A stretch of 64,000 nucleotides of DNA from Aurantimonas endophytica (GTDB lineage Bacteria > Pseudomonadota > Alphaproteobacteria > Rhizobiales > Rhizobiaceae): NCBI RefSeq assembly GCF_014196845.1, contig NZ_JACIEM010000005.1, positions 186,001 through 250,000 of the forward strand, read 5' to 3'. The notes beneath the pieces are model-generated. The model was not told the origin of the DNA and made no database searches. It saw only the letters and a program-made list of their open reading frames with translations. Below, piece after piece: positions 53,740 to 62,144 of this stretch. Every line of letters starts with the position of its first letter. Position 1 is the stretch's first letter. The position numbers and the translations under genes are program-made.

Positions 53740-54477
53740 CTATCGCAGCAGCCAGTCGAGCGAACGACGCAGCCGGGCTGCGCCATCCCGTTCGAATCAG
53801 GCACCATGCGAGAAGATGACGCGATCCGGTTCCAGCGCCGCAATATGGCGCGCCGCCGCCTTCGCGTCGTGCCCCTTGGCTCTTACGACCGCCCGCAGAT
53901 AGATCGGAGCCCGCCCGTGCGGCGCCGTGACGCCGGCTAGCCTCGCCGGAATTCGCGACGCCCGCGGCAGTTTACCCGGCTCGAGATTCTGCACCAGATC
54001 GACGAGGACGAGCGTACGGCTCGGTTGGTGGAAAAGCGCCACCTCCGCGAAGCTGCCTATGCCGGGAACGATGATCGGGACGATCTCCTGCGGCCAGTCC
54101 GCGGCGCCAGGAACGATATCGCGGTCGAGCCTGACGCCTGAACGGCGAACCTGCCGACGGTCCCGCAGTCCGGGAGCCGCCCATGTCACGGCATCCGGCA
54201 CGTGTTCCTGCCACGACTTCAGGAAGGTCCAGTGCGCGCTATTAGGCGCAACGAGGTGCGCGATGCGGCCGATCTTCTCGATCTCACCCTTCAGCGCCGC
54301 GTCGAACCTCGTCGGAGAGTGGAGGAGCAGGCCGCCGTCGGCCTGACCGATCACCGTCATGCGGACCGGCAACCGCAGGCCGAGCGGGCGGATAGGGCCA
54401 CTGTCGACGATCCAGATGCCCTCGGCGACCTTCTTGGGCACGTCCAGCGGTGGATAGAGAATTGCCTCGTCCTGCAT
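53740..54477 (-). pseudogene. DUF4336 protein with a premature TGA
   Basis: Starts at 54477 with GGAAG upstream. An MBL-like fold without metal ligands typical of DUF4336: ILYPPLDVPKKVAEGIWIVD, GQADGGLLLHSPTRFDAALK, RIAHLVAPNSAHWTFLKSWQ, VALFHQPSRTLVLVDLVQNL. The last motif PDRVIFSHGA is followed by TGA (53797-53799), and then, in the same frame, FERDGAARLRRSLDWLLR and a TAG at 53740-53742. The conserved FSHGxWFERDG order implies that TGA replaced a Trp codon. The shortened protein (226 residues) might still fold. Confidence 0.7.
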
Positions 54478-54820
54478 GTCAGCTTCCGATCAACGCAAAG
54501 ATCATCTCGCCTGCGCCGAAGAACCTGTTCCAGATTTGCTCCATTGGCTCTCTCTGCATATTCGGTGTCTCCCTCCTCTGCGCACAACGCGCCTGCTGGG
54601 TTTCAGATGCGCAGATGGGCAAAACATCCCTCAGTCGCGCGTTCCACCTCGGGAAGGTTCCTCGGAACAGAACCCGCGGCTTTGCGGCGATCTCCGGCTT
54701 TTGGCTCGCAGCGCCGGCCGACGCTCCTCAGCCGACCGTCGAAACAACCGCGTCGGCGAAGCCGATCATGCAACTCTCGAAGCGTTCAGGCCTTTCCCGC
54801 TCACCACGAAGGAGGTCACG

Positions 54821-55327
54821 ATGGCGATCAGCGGACTTAGAGATTTGTATATCGCCGAGTTGCAGGAGGCGCGCAGCTTCGAGGCGCTCCTGACCGAGGC
54901 CCTACCGAAGATGGCAAAGGCAGCGTCGGAAGAGCAGCTGCGGCAGGCGTTCGAGCAGCACCTCGAGGCAACGCGGGAACAGCTGGGCAGCGTCGAGGCC
55001 CTCCTAAATGAGGCCGGTGCGGATCTGAAGGCGCACGAGGACCAGTCGATGAAGGTGCTGATCGAGCAGTCGCAGAAGATGGCCGACATGGTCGTCGAGG
55101 GGCCGCTTCGCGACGCGGCGCTGATCGCCTCGGCCCAGCGCATCGAGCATTACGAGATCGCCGTCTACGGCACGCTCGCCACCTACGCCAAGATCCTCGG
55201 GCTCGACAACGATCACCAGATCCTGAGTGGCATACTCGGGGAGGAAAAGGATGCCGATGACCTGCTGACGGACATCGCGATCGGAATGGTAAATCCGGCC
55301 GGGGCCGAGAAGGAGGCCGGGGGCTGA
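54821..55327 (+). CDS. DUF892 (YciF-like) ferritin-like protein
   Basis: 168 residues from the ATG at 54821, with AGGAGG just upstream. A four-helix bundle: ISGLRDLYIAELQEARSFEA, EQLRQAFEQHLEATREQLGS, AALIASAQRIEHYEIAVYGT and NDHQILSGILGEEKDADDLL, with E and H residues in diiron positions (helices A-D). Members are induced by osmotic and general stress in many bacteria. The location with other small stress-type genes agrees with that. Confidence 0.9.
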   Translation: MAISGLRDLYIAELQEARSFEALLTEALPKMAKAASEEQLRQAFEQHLEATREQLGSVEALLNEAGADLKAHEDQSMKVLIEQSQKMADMVVEGPLRDAALIASAQRIEHYEIAVYGTLATYAKILGLDNDHQILSGILGEEKDADDLLTDIAIGMVNPAGAEKEAGG

Positions 55328-55568
55328 CGCCTGCGTGCGCCTGGAGCCGGCTGCCGAGAGACTTTCCGTCATGGTCCACGTTTTATCGGTGGTCGCTGCC
55401 TGGCGTGACGGCTGCATTTTCGAGAAGATCAACCATGCTCACGCCATGGCCGACCGGGAACGGACATGGCCTTCCGCCAGGTGTTAAGTCCCGGCATTTG
55501 GTGGATCGGATTGAGAGTGAATCGTTCAACTGCGACGCGGCTGGCGCATCTGGAAGAGGTCTCTGTCA
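55328..55568. other. Gap between DUF892 and SDR fragment
   Basis: About 240 bp; no feature recognised. Confidence 0.3.
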
Positions 55569-55820
55569 ATGCAACGAAGCGGCTCACGCGGTCATGTCAC
55601 CGTCATGACCGGTGCATCCAGCGGGATCGGGCAGGCGACGGCAGAGGCCTTTGCCCGCTCGGGAGCAAAGCTGGTTCTGGCTGCGCGCGGCCGGGACGCG
55701 CTGGAGAAGGTGGCGGAGGGCTGCAGGAAGTTTGGTATGGAGGTTGTCGCCGTTCCGACAGACGTGAACGACCCTGCGGCCGTGGCCGCCCTGCGCGACC
55801 CTGACGCGGTGATGGATTTT
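55569..55820 (+). pseudogene. 3'-truncated short-chain dehydrogenase
   Basis: The first ~80 residues of an SDR are perfect: HVTVMTGASSGIGQATAEAF (NAD(P)-binding TGxxxGIG), RSGAKLVLAARGRDALEKVA and VVAVPTDVNDPAAVAALRD. After VMD the similarity stops and no NNAG or YxxxK motif follows. A methyltransferase gene begins about 170 bp on. Another SDR remnant at 53.1-53.7 kb lacks its 5' end instead; they overlap in content and are different genes. Confidence 0.75.
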
Positions 55821-55993
55821 CGCGTCGTCTGGCCTGCCCGATGCCCTTCACAATTCCGCCGAAGTCGGGGCAGCTAATTTGGGTAAGGCTCGGTCAGCGG
55901 GTGATCCCATCAACGGCTCCTCCCGTACGGGCGACTACGCACTGTTCCAATGGATTATGGGCGGGTGCCTTCGGATCCTGTGGAGGACAGATG

Positions 55994-56815
55994 ATGAGTG
56001 CGACATCGATCCCCGCCATCCAGCAGCACAATCAGAAGTCCGCCGGAGTGTGGAATTCAGCAGGTAGCGGTTACGAAGAAATCAGCCGCGGCATCGCAGA
56101 CTCGATCGCGCATGCGGTATTGCGGTTGAACCCGCAGCCAAACGAGCATGTCCTGGATCTCGCGACTGGAACCGGCTGGACGTCGAGGCTCGTGGCCAGA
56201 CGGGGTGCGCGCGTGATCGGGGTTGATCTCGGTTCGGATCTCATAGGGTCAGCGCGGCAGCGAGCTGCGGCAGAAGGCGTGAGCGCTCAATATCGCGTCG
56301 CGGATGCAGAGGGGCTGCCTTTCGCGGATGGCGAGTTCGCAGCGGTGATATCCACCTGCGGGATCATGTTCGCAAGCCGTCCTGAAGCCGCGGCCGCCGA
56401 ACTTGCTCGCGTCACCCAGCCTGGAGGACGTGTGGCCCTAACGACCTGGCTTCCGGACAGCAATGTCTTCGAGATGTTCAAAGTGATGAAGCCCTACATG
56501 GTCCCACCTCCGGAACCAGCGCCGCCATCACCGTTCGAATGGGGAAGGCGCGAGCGGGTCAAAAAGCTTCTGGGCGATGCCTTCGACCTGAAGTTCGAGG
56601 ATGGCATTTCGTACTATCGGGAGCACAGCGGCGAAGCCGCATGGGAGACGTTCTCGACGAACTATGGACCGACTAGGTCGCTCGCGACGAGCCTGGACGA
56701 AGAGCGGAGGAAGGATCTTCGGCGAGAGTTCGTGGCATTCCATGAGCAGTTCGCAAACGAGGTCGGGATTTGTGTTCCGCGCACCTATCTCCTCACGATT
56801 GGGGTTCGGCGCTGA
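55994..56815 (+). CDS. Class I SAM-dependent methyltransferase (UbiE-like)
   Basis: 273 residues from the ATG at 55994, with GGAGG seven bases upstream; the adjacent ATG at 55991 is also possible. A Rossmann methyltransferase: motif I VLDLATGTGWTSRLVARRGA, acidic loop GVDLGSDLIGSARQRA, VADAEGLPFADGEFAAVIST (motif post I / II), LARVTQPGGRVALTTWLPDS (motif III). It resembles UbiE/menG-like small-molecule methyltransferases. The next gene is a second methyltransferase of a different group, after about 80 bp, so the two may be co-transcribed. Confidence 0.87.
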   Translation: MSATSIPAIQQHNQKSAGVWNSAGSGYEEISRGIADSIAHAVLRLNPQPNEHVLDLATGTGWTSRLVARRGARVIGVDLGSDLIGSARQRAAAEGVSAQYRVADAEGLPFADGEFAAVISTCGIMFASRPEAAAAELARVTQPGGRVALTTWLPDSNVFEMFKVMKPYMVPPPEPAPPSPFEWGRRERVKKLLGDAFDLKFEDGISYYREHSGEAAWETFSTNYGPTRSLATSLDEERRKDLRREFVAFHEQFANEVGICVPRTYLLTIGVRR

Positions 56816-56896
56816 TTTTCGGAATGGCGCCTCGTGATCGGACGACCATTAACTTCGGGCCGCCGGGTGCGGGAAGCGCATTTCCGAGGAGTTTCG

Positions 56897-57703
56897 ATGG
56901 TTGCGTCTACTCGTCACGATGCCTGGCAGGCCGGGGAAAGCTACGACGCCTACATGGGCCGATGGAGCCGTCCGATCGCATCTCGCTTTTTGAATTGGCT
57001 CGAAGTGCCAGAGGGACTCGATTGGCTTGAAGTCGGCTGCGGGACCGGTGCCCTGACGGAGGCCATCGTTCGGCATTGCGCACCGGCAGGCGTGACGGCC
57101 ATCGACCCCTCGGAAGGATTCATCTCGCTGGCCCGGGCAAGAGTTGCCGATCCGCGTGTACGTTTCCGCATCGGCGATGCAGCCAGTCTGGCGCGGATGT
57201 CGGCCGCCAGCCGCGACGTAGCGGTCGGTGGTCTGGTCCTCAACTTCATCCCCGATAGGGTAGCTGCGCTTGCAGACATGATGCGGATCGTCCGGAGGGA
57301 CGGGGTGGTCGCCTTCTATGTCTGGGATTACCCGGGCGGAGGGATTGAGTTCATGCGGACTTTTCGGACCGCAGCAGTCGAGCTTGATCCAGAAGTGCGG
57401 GATCTGACCCAGAACAGCCGCTTTCCCTTCTGCACCCCTGAGGGCCTCATCGCACTCGCTCGTGAGGCCGGACTGCGCTTCCCAGAGTGCATGGCCATCG
57501 AGGCGCCGTCGGTGTTCAGCGACTTCGAGGACTACTGGTTGCCGTTCACGTAAGGGGCAGGACCGGCCCCTGGATATTGTGCCGGGCTCGATCCCGAGCA
57601 GCGTGAGCGTCTGCGGGATAAGCTCTCGAAGATGCTGCCCCAGCGCGAAGACGGCTCAATTGCGCTCAATACTAGGGCGTGGACGGTGAGCGCACACGTC
57701 TGA
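56897..57703 (+). pseudogene. SAM-dependent methyltransferase with in-frame TAA
   Basis: Begins at ATG 56897 with GAGGAG upstream. Motifs: DWLEVGCGTGALTEAIVRHC, AIDPSEGFISLARARVADPR, RFRIGDAASLARMSAASRDV, GLVLNFIPDRVAALADMMRI and FYVWDYPGGGIEFMRTFRTA. TAA at 57551-57553 comes after FEDYWLPFT. In the same frame the DNA then encodes GAGPAPGYCAGLDPEQRERL and ALNTRAWTVSAHV until TGA at 57701-57703; the FEDYW-PF...G-GPAPGY-L-P-R pattern is normal for this family. So a 268-residue gene is cut at 218 residues by one stop. The truncated product still keeps the core fold. Confidence 0.75.
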
Positions 57704-58140
57704 AGACATGAGCTAAGTTTCAGGGGCTCCTACGGATGAGCCGGAAAAATGAGACCGCCAATGCTGGGTTCTCGGTGGTGACGTAGACCTTGATGCCGAC
57801 CCGCATCTCGTCGACGAAGTTTCTCACCCAGAGCCTATTTCTCCGGGCGACATGAACGTTAGGCTTGGCGGTTGCGGCCCGGCCAGCTAGCTCAAGGCAT
57901 CTGATCCCCAACGTCAGATGAAGCGGTGGAACATACTCCGCTGTTCATCCCGATCCGGGCTCGGATGACGTCGTGGTCGCCACCTCGAACCACCCTCTCG
58001 CCGACTGGAAATTGTCTCCGATCTAGGAACTTCGAGTGTGACCCGGCGTACAGCCATCGCCGTAGGGAGCTATTTTAGACGCCGATCGGGTGTCAATTTT
58101 GAAGGCCGTCTGACAGGTCGACAGGGAGGAAGTGGTTGTG
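57704..58140. other. Gap downstream of the methyltransferase genes
   Basis: No gene is recognised. A minus-strand frame at 57720-57911 (NVHVARRNRLWVRNFVDEMR) has some coding-like character but no family match. Confidence 0.35.
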
Positions 58141-58253
58141 AGGAGATCGCTGTGGCAGCAGAGCGGCACTTCGCGGTCGCGGAGCACCCCTTTGGCCGTG
58201 CACTCGCGTCGGCGCCTACGACCCCTAGCGCGCTATTGCGGAAGGCAGGCTAG
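58141..58253 (+). pseudogene. Remnant of a small protein tail, paralogous to 28.4 kb
   Basis: EIAVAAERHFAVAEHPFGRA then LASAPTTPSALLRKAG and a stop, aligned with MAEAIAAAVERHLVIADQPL and ARSLATVPTTPA at 28.4 kb. No usable start is found. Confidence 0.5.
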
Positions 58254-58363
58254 AGTGCCCGGCTTTCGGCGCTCAAACTGTCCCTCAAGCGTTCACGCCA
58301 GCGGGCACCGTCGAACCCGTTTACCCTGGTGCAACTCAGATGGCTGCAACAGTGAGGTAAACA

Positions 58364-60433
58364 TCAAAGTGAATTCGACATCTGCAGGCCTTGTGGAGCG
58401 ATTATAGATTCTACATTGGCTGACGGGACAGGGCGTCCTACATAATACCCCTGAATGTAGTCAACTTCGTAATTACTTAGTATTTTCATCTGTTCGCATG
58501 TTTCTACGCCTTCCACCAGTATCTGGGGCCCTCGGTTACGAATTAAAGCGATTATATCGTTCAACATCGTTGCATCGCGGGTGTTACTAAGATTATTAAT
58601 AAAGGAGCGGTCGATCTTAACGGTATCAAAGTCGATTAGCCGGAGCCAAGATAAGCCCGCAAAACCCGTACCAAAATCGTCGAGCCATATCCGGACTCCG
58701 AGCTGCCTTAGCGCGCCGATGCTGCGCAGCACTTCGGAATTCAGTTCAAGATCCAGACCTTCAGTCACCTCAATAGCGAGTCTGGTACCGGGAACCCGCC
58801 GCTCATTAAGAATATCCTCAACCGTTTTCGAGAATCCGGGTGCTCTCAGCTGGACGACCGAGATGTTTACGGTGGCGAACGCAATATGCCTGTTGCTCAA
58901 AAGCTCTTGGCAGACCGTGTCAATCGCCCAACGCCCCAACTCAAGGATCGCGCCTGTTCGTTCTGCGATTGGAATGAAGACGCTCGGCGGAACGTCGGTT
59001 CCATCCAGCATTCGAAGGCGCATCAACGACTCAACCGCGTCGACGCGACCCGAGGGTAGGCTTTGGATGGGCTGGTAGACCAAAGAAACCAGATGCCGAT
59101 CAATTGCTGTGCGGAGCAAGGCGGCTACCGCTTCGCTGTCATCTCCGCTTTTCGGATCACTTGGATCAAACAGGTGAACACAGTTGCGCCCACTCGCTTT
59201 GGCGCTGTAAAGAGCTCGGTCCGCTTCGTTCAGGAGCGTTTCGACCTTCGAACTGCTTTGCCTCCGGGTCATACTCGCGCCGACGCTCGCGGTGACGATA
59301 TTTTCGCCGTCCTTCCGATGCGGGTGGGTTACGGTTATGTCTGCCACCGCCGAGCGCACTGTCTCAGCAAGGGCTTTAAGCTGAGAGTCATCGGCCAATG
59401 GGGCGAGGATGATGAATTCTTCACCGCCGTACCGTCCGATCAAGCCGTTGTAAGGCGCAATCGCCCGCTGTAGGGCCTTCCCCACATAAACTAGACAGCG
59501 GTCGCCCTCTTGGTGGCCATGATAATCGTTGAAGCTCTTGAAAAAATCGATGTCAGCCAGGACGACTGCAAATGGAGTGCTGGTAGTTAGCCATGTGCTC
59601 CAGAACTGCCGAAGCTTTTCGTCTATGGCCCGCCTATTCATCAAGCCGGTTAGGGGGTCGGTGTTGGACAAACGGAGGAGGGTATCACGGCGTTCTGCCA
59701 GTTCCTCCTGACGCCTCTCGGCCTGGAAAGCGTTCAGGAAAACTCTGTACCGCTCGAGGTTTAGTTTCCAATTTACGTAAGCTGTGAAGGAAAAACATGA
59801 GAGATAAAATGTACTGAAAGCAAGTGCATAATTCAGCGAAACCGTAATTACGAATATCATAGCTACAAAAAAAGCTAATGTCACCAATATTGATGCAAAA
59901 ATTGCGTAAATAGGTTTGAAATTAAACAAAAGGCTCGCGACCATCATAAAGATTGTCCCGAAGACCATGTAATAAGAAACGCTTAACGTGTGTATGCTGT
60001 ATACGGCGATAGAAAGCCACGCAACGTAGCAAGCTACAATAATTCCGGCGCAGGTTGCTTCAAGATGGCTTGCGCGAGCGCCCGCTTTGATGAAGGCTTC
60101 TACTATACAAAACGCGGCTGCCCCAAACAGAATCCGCGCGCCAGTTGTCGCCTCGGCTACATCGGGAATGAGTACAAAATCGAGAAGCGCGAACGAGATG
60201 TATATAACAACCGCGACCCACATTGTATAGCGTGCGTCTGCCCGCCTATAGGGCTCTCGTCGACGATTGTAGACCTTAACCAGCGATGCTGAACGGGAAG
60301 CGTACCAGGGCTTGGCGAGCTCCGCTTCTACCAGATTCCCGTGCCGGCTCAGGCGGTCACCTCTTTCATGCCCGCTGCCGAAAGGCGTTCTGGGAAGTGA
60401 GTTTCTTAGATTTTTGCGGGTGCCAGGCTTCAT
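58364..60433 (-). CDS. Membrane-bound GGDEF-EAL protein with ESL in place of EAL
   Basis: 689 residues from an ATG at 60433 with GAGGA upstream. Six membrane helices lie at about residues 70-225 (YTMWVAVVIYISFALLDFVL, CAGIIVACYVAWLSIAVYSI, YMVFGTIFMMVASLLFNF, IFASILVTLAFFVAMIFVIT, FSTFYLSCFSFTAYVNWKL). GGDEF: SNTDPLTGLMNRRAIDEKLR and an intact GGEEF at 336-340. EAL-type domain: SLVYQPIQSLPSGRVDAVES with ESL at 468-470, then EVTEGLDLELN, LDDFGTGFAGLSWLRLIDFD, KIDRSFINNLSN and LVEGVETCEQM. Diguanylate cyclase activity is expected; phosphodiesterase activity is less certain. The membrane part is AT-rich compared with the surroundings. It diverges from the methyltransferase gene at 60.7 kb. Confidence 0.92.
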   Translation of the reverse strand: MKPGTRKNLRNSLPRTPFGSGHERGDRLSRHGNLVEAELAKPWYASRSASLVKVYNRRREPYRRADARYTMWVAVVIYISFALLDFVLIPDVAEATTGARILFGAAAFCIVEAFIKAGARASHLEATCAGIIVACYVAWLSIAVYSIHTLSVSYYMVFGTIFMMVASLLFNFKPIYAIFASILVTLAFFVAMIFVITVSLNYALAFSTFYLSCFSFTAYVNWKLNLERYRVFLNAFQAERRQEELAERRDTLLRLSNTDPLTGLMNRRAIDEKLRQFWSTWLTTSTPFAVVLADIDFFKSFNDYHGHQEGDRCLVYVGKALQRAIAPYNGLIGRYGGEEFIILAPLADDSQLKALAETVRSAVADITVTHPHRKDGENIVTASVGASMTRRQSSSKVETLLNEADRALYSAKASGRNCVHLFDPSDPKSGDDSEAVAALLRTAIDRHLVSLVYQPIQSLPSGRVDAVESLMRLRMLDGTDVPPSVFIPIAERTGAILELGRWAIDTVCQELLSNRHIAFATVNISVVQLRAPGFSKTVEDILNERRVPGTRLAIEVTEGLDLELNSEVLRSIGALRQLGVRIWLDDFGTGFAGLSWLRLIDFDTVKIDRSFINNLSNTRDATMLNDIIALIRNRGPQILVEGVETCEQMKILSNYEVDYIQGYYVGRPVPSANVESIIAPQGLQMSNSL

Positions 60434-60692
60434 CAGTCCTCGATCAGGTTCTCTGCCGGCTGACCACAGATATGGGATTGTAACGAAGTTGATCAGCGTT
60501 CCTGTTAACGCCTCAGTTAAAATCTTACTCTCTCATAATTGAGATAGGACTGACAAAATTGTCCGCGTACGCGTACGTGTTTTCTGTCGTGTTTAATTAA
60601 GTGAAAATTAACCTAAGAATTTAATCATCCCCTCCGGTCAGAATCTGTGACCGCTGCCTATTTCGCAGCGGTCCCATACCGGGGAATCCGAA
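60434..60692. promoter_or_regulatory. AT-rich divergent promoter region
   Basis: The 259 bp between the GGDEF-EAL gene and the rightward methyltransferase gene include a markedly AT-rich part (about 60510-60630), in contrast to the GC-rich surroundings. It should carry both promoters; no specific operator was identified. Confidence 0.5.
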
Positions 60693-61733
60693 ATGAACCA
60701 ACAGCGGGCCCCAATCGATGGGGAAACTCTGATCACGCCGGACCTTATCGCGGCTAGTGCAGACGCTTCGGGCGTTGCAGGCAACCGCAAAAGCCTTGTC
60801 GACGCCGAAGCGACGCTCGCCCTTGCCTTGGGGGTCGCCTTAGATCGCTTAAAGAACGAGGGCCATGTCGAGCAGGCGGTTGGTTATTTGTTTCGGACGC
60901 TGCACGAGATGCGCACGCGACTCCTGCCGGCGGTATGGCAGCAGCTCATACCCTTGGTTCAGAACCATCCGGTGTCGGCATACTTGCACCAGGACCCATT
61001 CACCAGTTGGTCATTCGAAAAGCCGCGAGGCTATTCGGGGGATGCCAAGCTCCTGGATTTCATTTACGGCCACCCCAGCGTTACGCCGCTCGTGGCCGCT
61101 GCGACGCCGCTCGGTCGCGCCGTATACAACTATACGAGCAACGCGCCTGCAGCGGCGGCCGTCCGCGAAAGACGCGATCTGCTGACGCAATATGTCGACC
61201 GAGTTGCCGCCCAACGAAAAGGCGGCGCCGAGATCCTGGCGATCGCCGGCGGACACCTGCGGGAAGGGGAGTGCTCATCAGCACTGCAAGAGCGTCGCCT
61301 TGGTCGTTGGGTGGCGCTGGATCAAGACCCGTTAAGCGTTGGCTCGATGGTTCAGGACTACGCAGGAACAGCTGTCGAAGCCGTCAACGGGTCAGTCAAG
61401 GGGCTACTCGGAGAAGTCTACCGGCTGGGCCACTTCGACTTCATCTATGCGGCCGGGCTGTACGATTATTTGCCCCAAGCCGCTGCTGTGCGACTGACCC
61501 AGACGTGCCTGAACATGCTCAAGCCCGGGGGCCTCTTCCTGTTCGCGAATTTCAACAGCGACATCAGTGACGACGGATACATGGAGACTTTCATGAATTG
61601 GCCGCTGCTGCTTCGCTCAAAAAAAGACATGTGGGATATCATCAACGCCAGTATGGACGTCGACGTTTACGAGCCGAACGTCTTCTTCGGAGAAAATCGA
61701 AATATTATTTATGGAACCTGCCAGAAGCGCTGA
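60693..61733 (+). CDS. Class I SAM-dependent methyltransferase, possibly PhcB-like
   Basis: 346 residues. After a helical N-terminal region (~1-100) come HQDPFTSWSFEKPRGYSGDA and LDFIYGHPSV, then the methyltransferase core: GGAEILAIAGGHLREGECSS (motif I, atypical), RWVALDQDPLSVGSMVQDYA, FDFIYAAGLYDYLPQAAAVR and LTQTCLNMLKPGGLFLFANF. The EKPRGY-GDA stretch resembles proteins annotated as extracellular-factor (3-hydroxypalmitate methyl ester) synthesis proteins. I am not certain of that link. Adjacent to a c-di-GMP enzyme gene, divergent. Closed by a terminator at 61762. Confidence 0.8.
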   Translation: MNQQRAPIDGETLITPDLIAASADASGVAGNRKSLVDAEATLALALGVALDRLKNEGHVEQAVGYLFRTLHEMRTRLLPAVWQQLIPLVQNHPVSAYLHQDPFTSWSFEKPRGYSGDAKLLDFIYGHPSVTPLVAAATPLGRAVYNYTSNAPAAAAVRERRDLLTQYVDRVAAQRKGGAEILAIAGGHLREGECSSALQERRLGRWVALDQDPLSVGSMVQDYAGTAVEAVNGSVKGLLGEVYRLGHFDFIYAAGLYDYLPQAAAVRLTQTCLNMLKPGGLFLFANFNSDISDDGYMETFMNWPLLLRSKKDMWDIINASMDVDVYEPNVFFGENRNIIYGTCQKR

Positions 61734-61761
61734 CGGCAGGCCGTGAGTTAAGCGACAAAGT

Positions 61762-61792
61762 GCCGCCGCCCTGGTGGAGGGCGGCGGCTTTG
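61762..61792 (+). terminator. Rho-independent terminator after the methyltransferase gene
   Basis: Stem GCCGCCGCCC / GGGCGGCGGC (10 bp, perfect) with loop TGGTGGA, then TTTGG. The T-run is short. Confidence 0.75.
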
Positions 61793-61820
61793 GCATAGGG
61801 CTGCCGGTATTCGTGTGCCG

Positions 61821-62090
61821 CTAGACGCGCGGGCGATTTGCCGGATCGATTGGCCGGTTGACTGCATCAACATGCATGGTGCGCTTGCGCCCGGCCCAGC
61901 CGCCAAGGCCCAGCAGCCCAATCAGCCCAGCGAGCCTAGGTCGAAACCGTCGTCGTCGTTTTAATCGGCGCTTGTCGTGGGTTGTACGGTCTCGTCCCCG
62001 GGCGCCGTTGCCTGAGCGAAAGCAGGGCTGCCAGTCGCCCGGCGCCAGCGCTCCCCTCACCAAGCAAATCAAGCTCGACGACGGGTAACC
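61821..62090 (-). pseudogene. Degenerate paralogue of the WGxxGxxG-type secreted protein
   Basis: On the minus strand LAGLIGLLGLGGWAGRKRTM then HVDAVNRPIDPANRPRV repeats the last 40 residues of the 42.6-kb protein almost exactly. Further up, another frame gives APGDETVQPTTSAD then a stop and NDDDGFDLG, matching its middle part. The start and signal peptide are not recognisable. At least one stop and one frameshift. Confidence 0.8.
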
Positions 62091-62144
62091 CTACATATGC
62101 GTCTTCAAGTGCGGAGGCTGCGCCGTTTCAGCGGTTTGTCGGGT

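Noticed and set aside
57720-57911. Minus-strand frame possibly from a LysR effector domain
   Set aside because: Only weak resemblance (NVHVARRNRLWVRNF); not enough to call a remnant.
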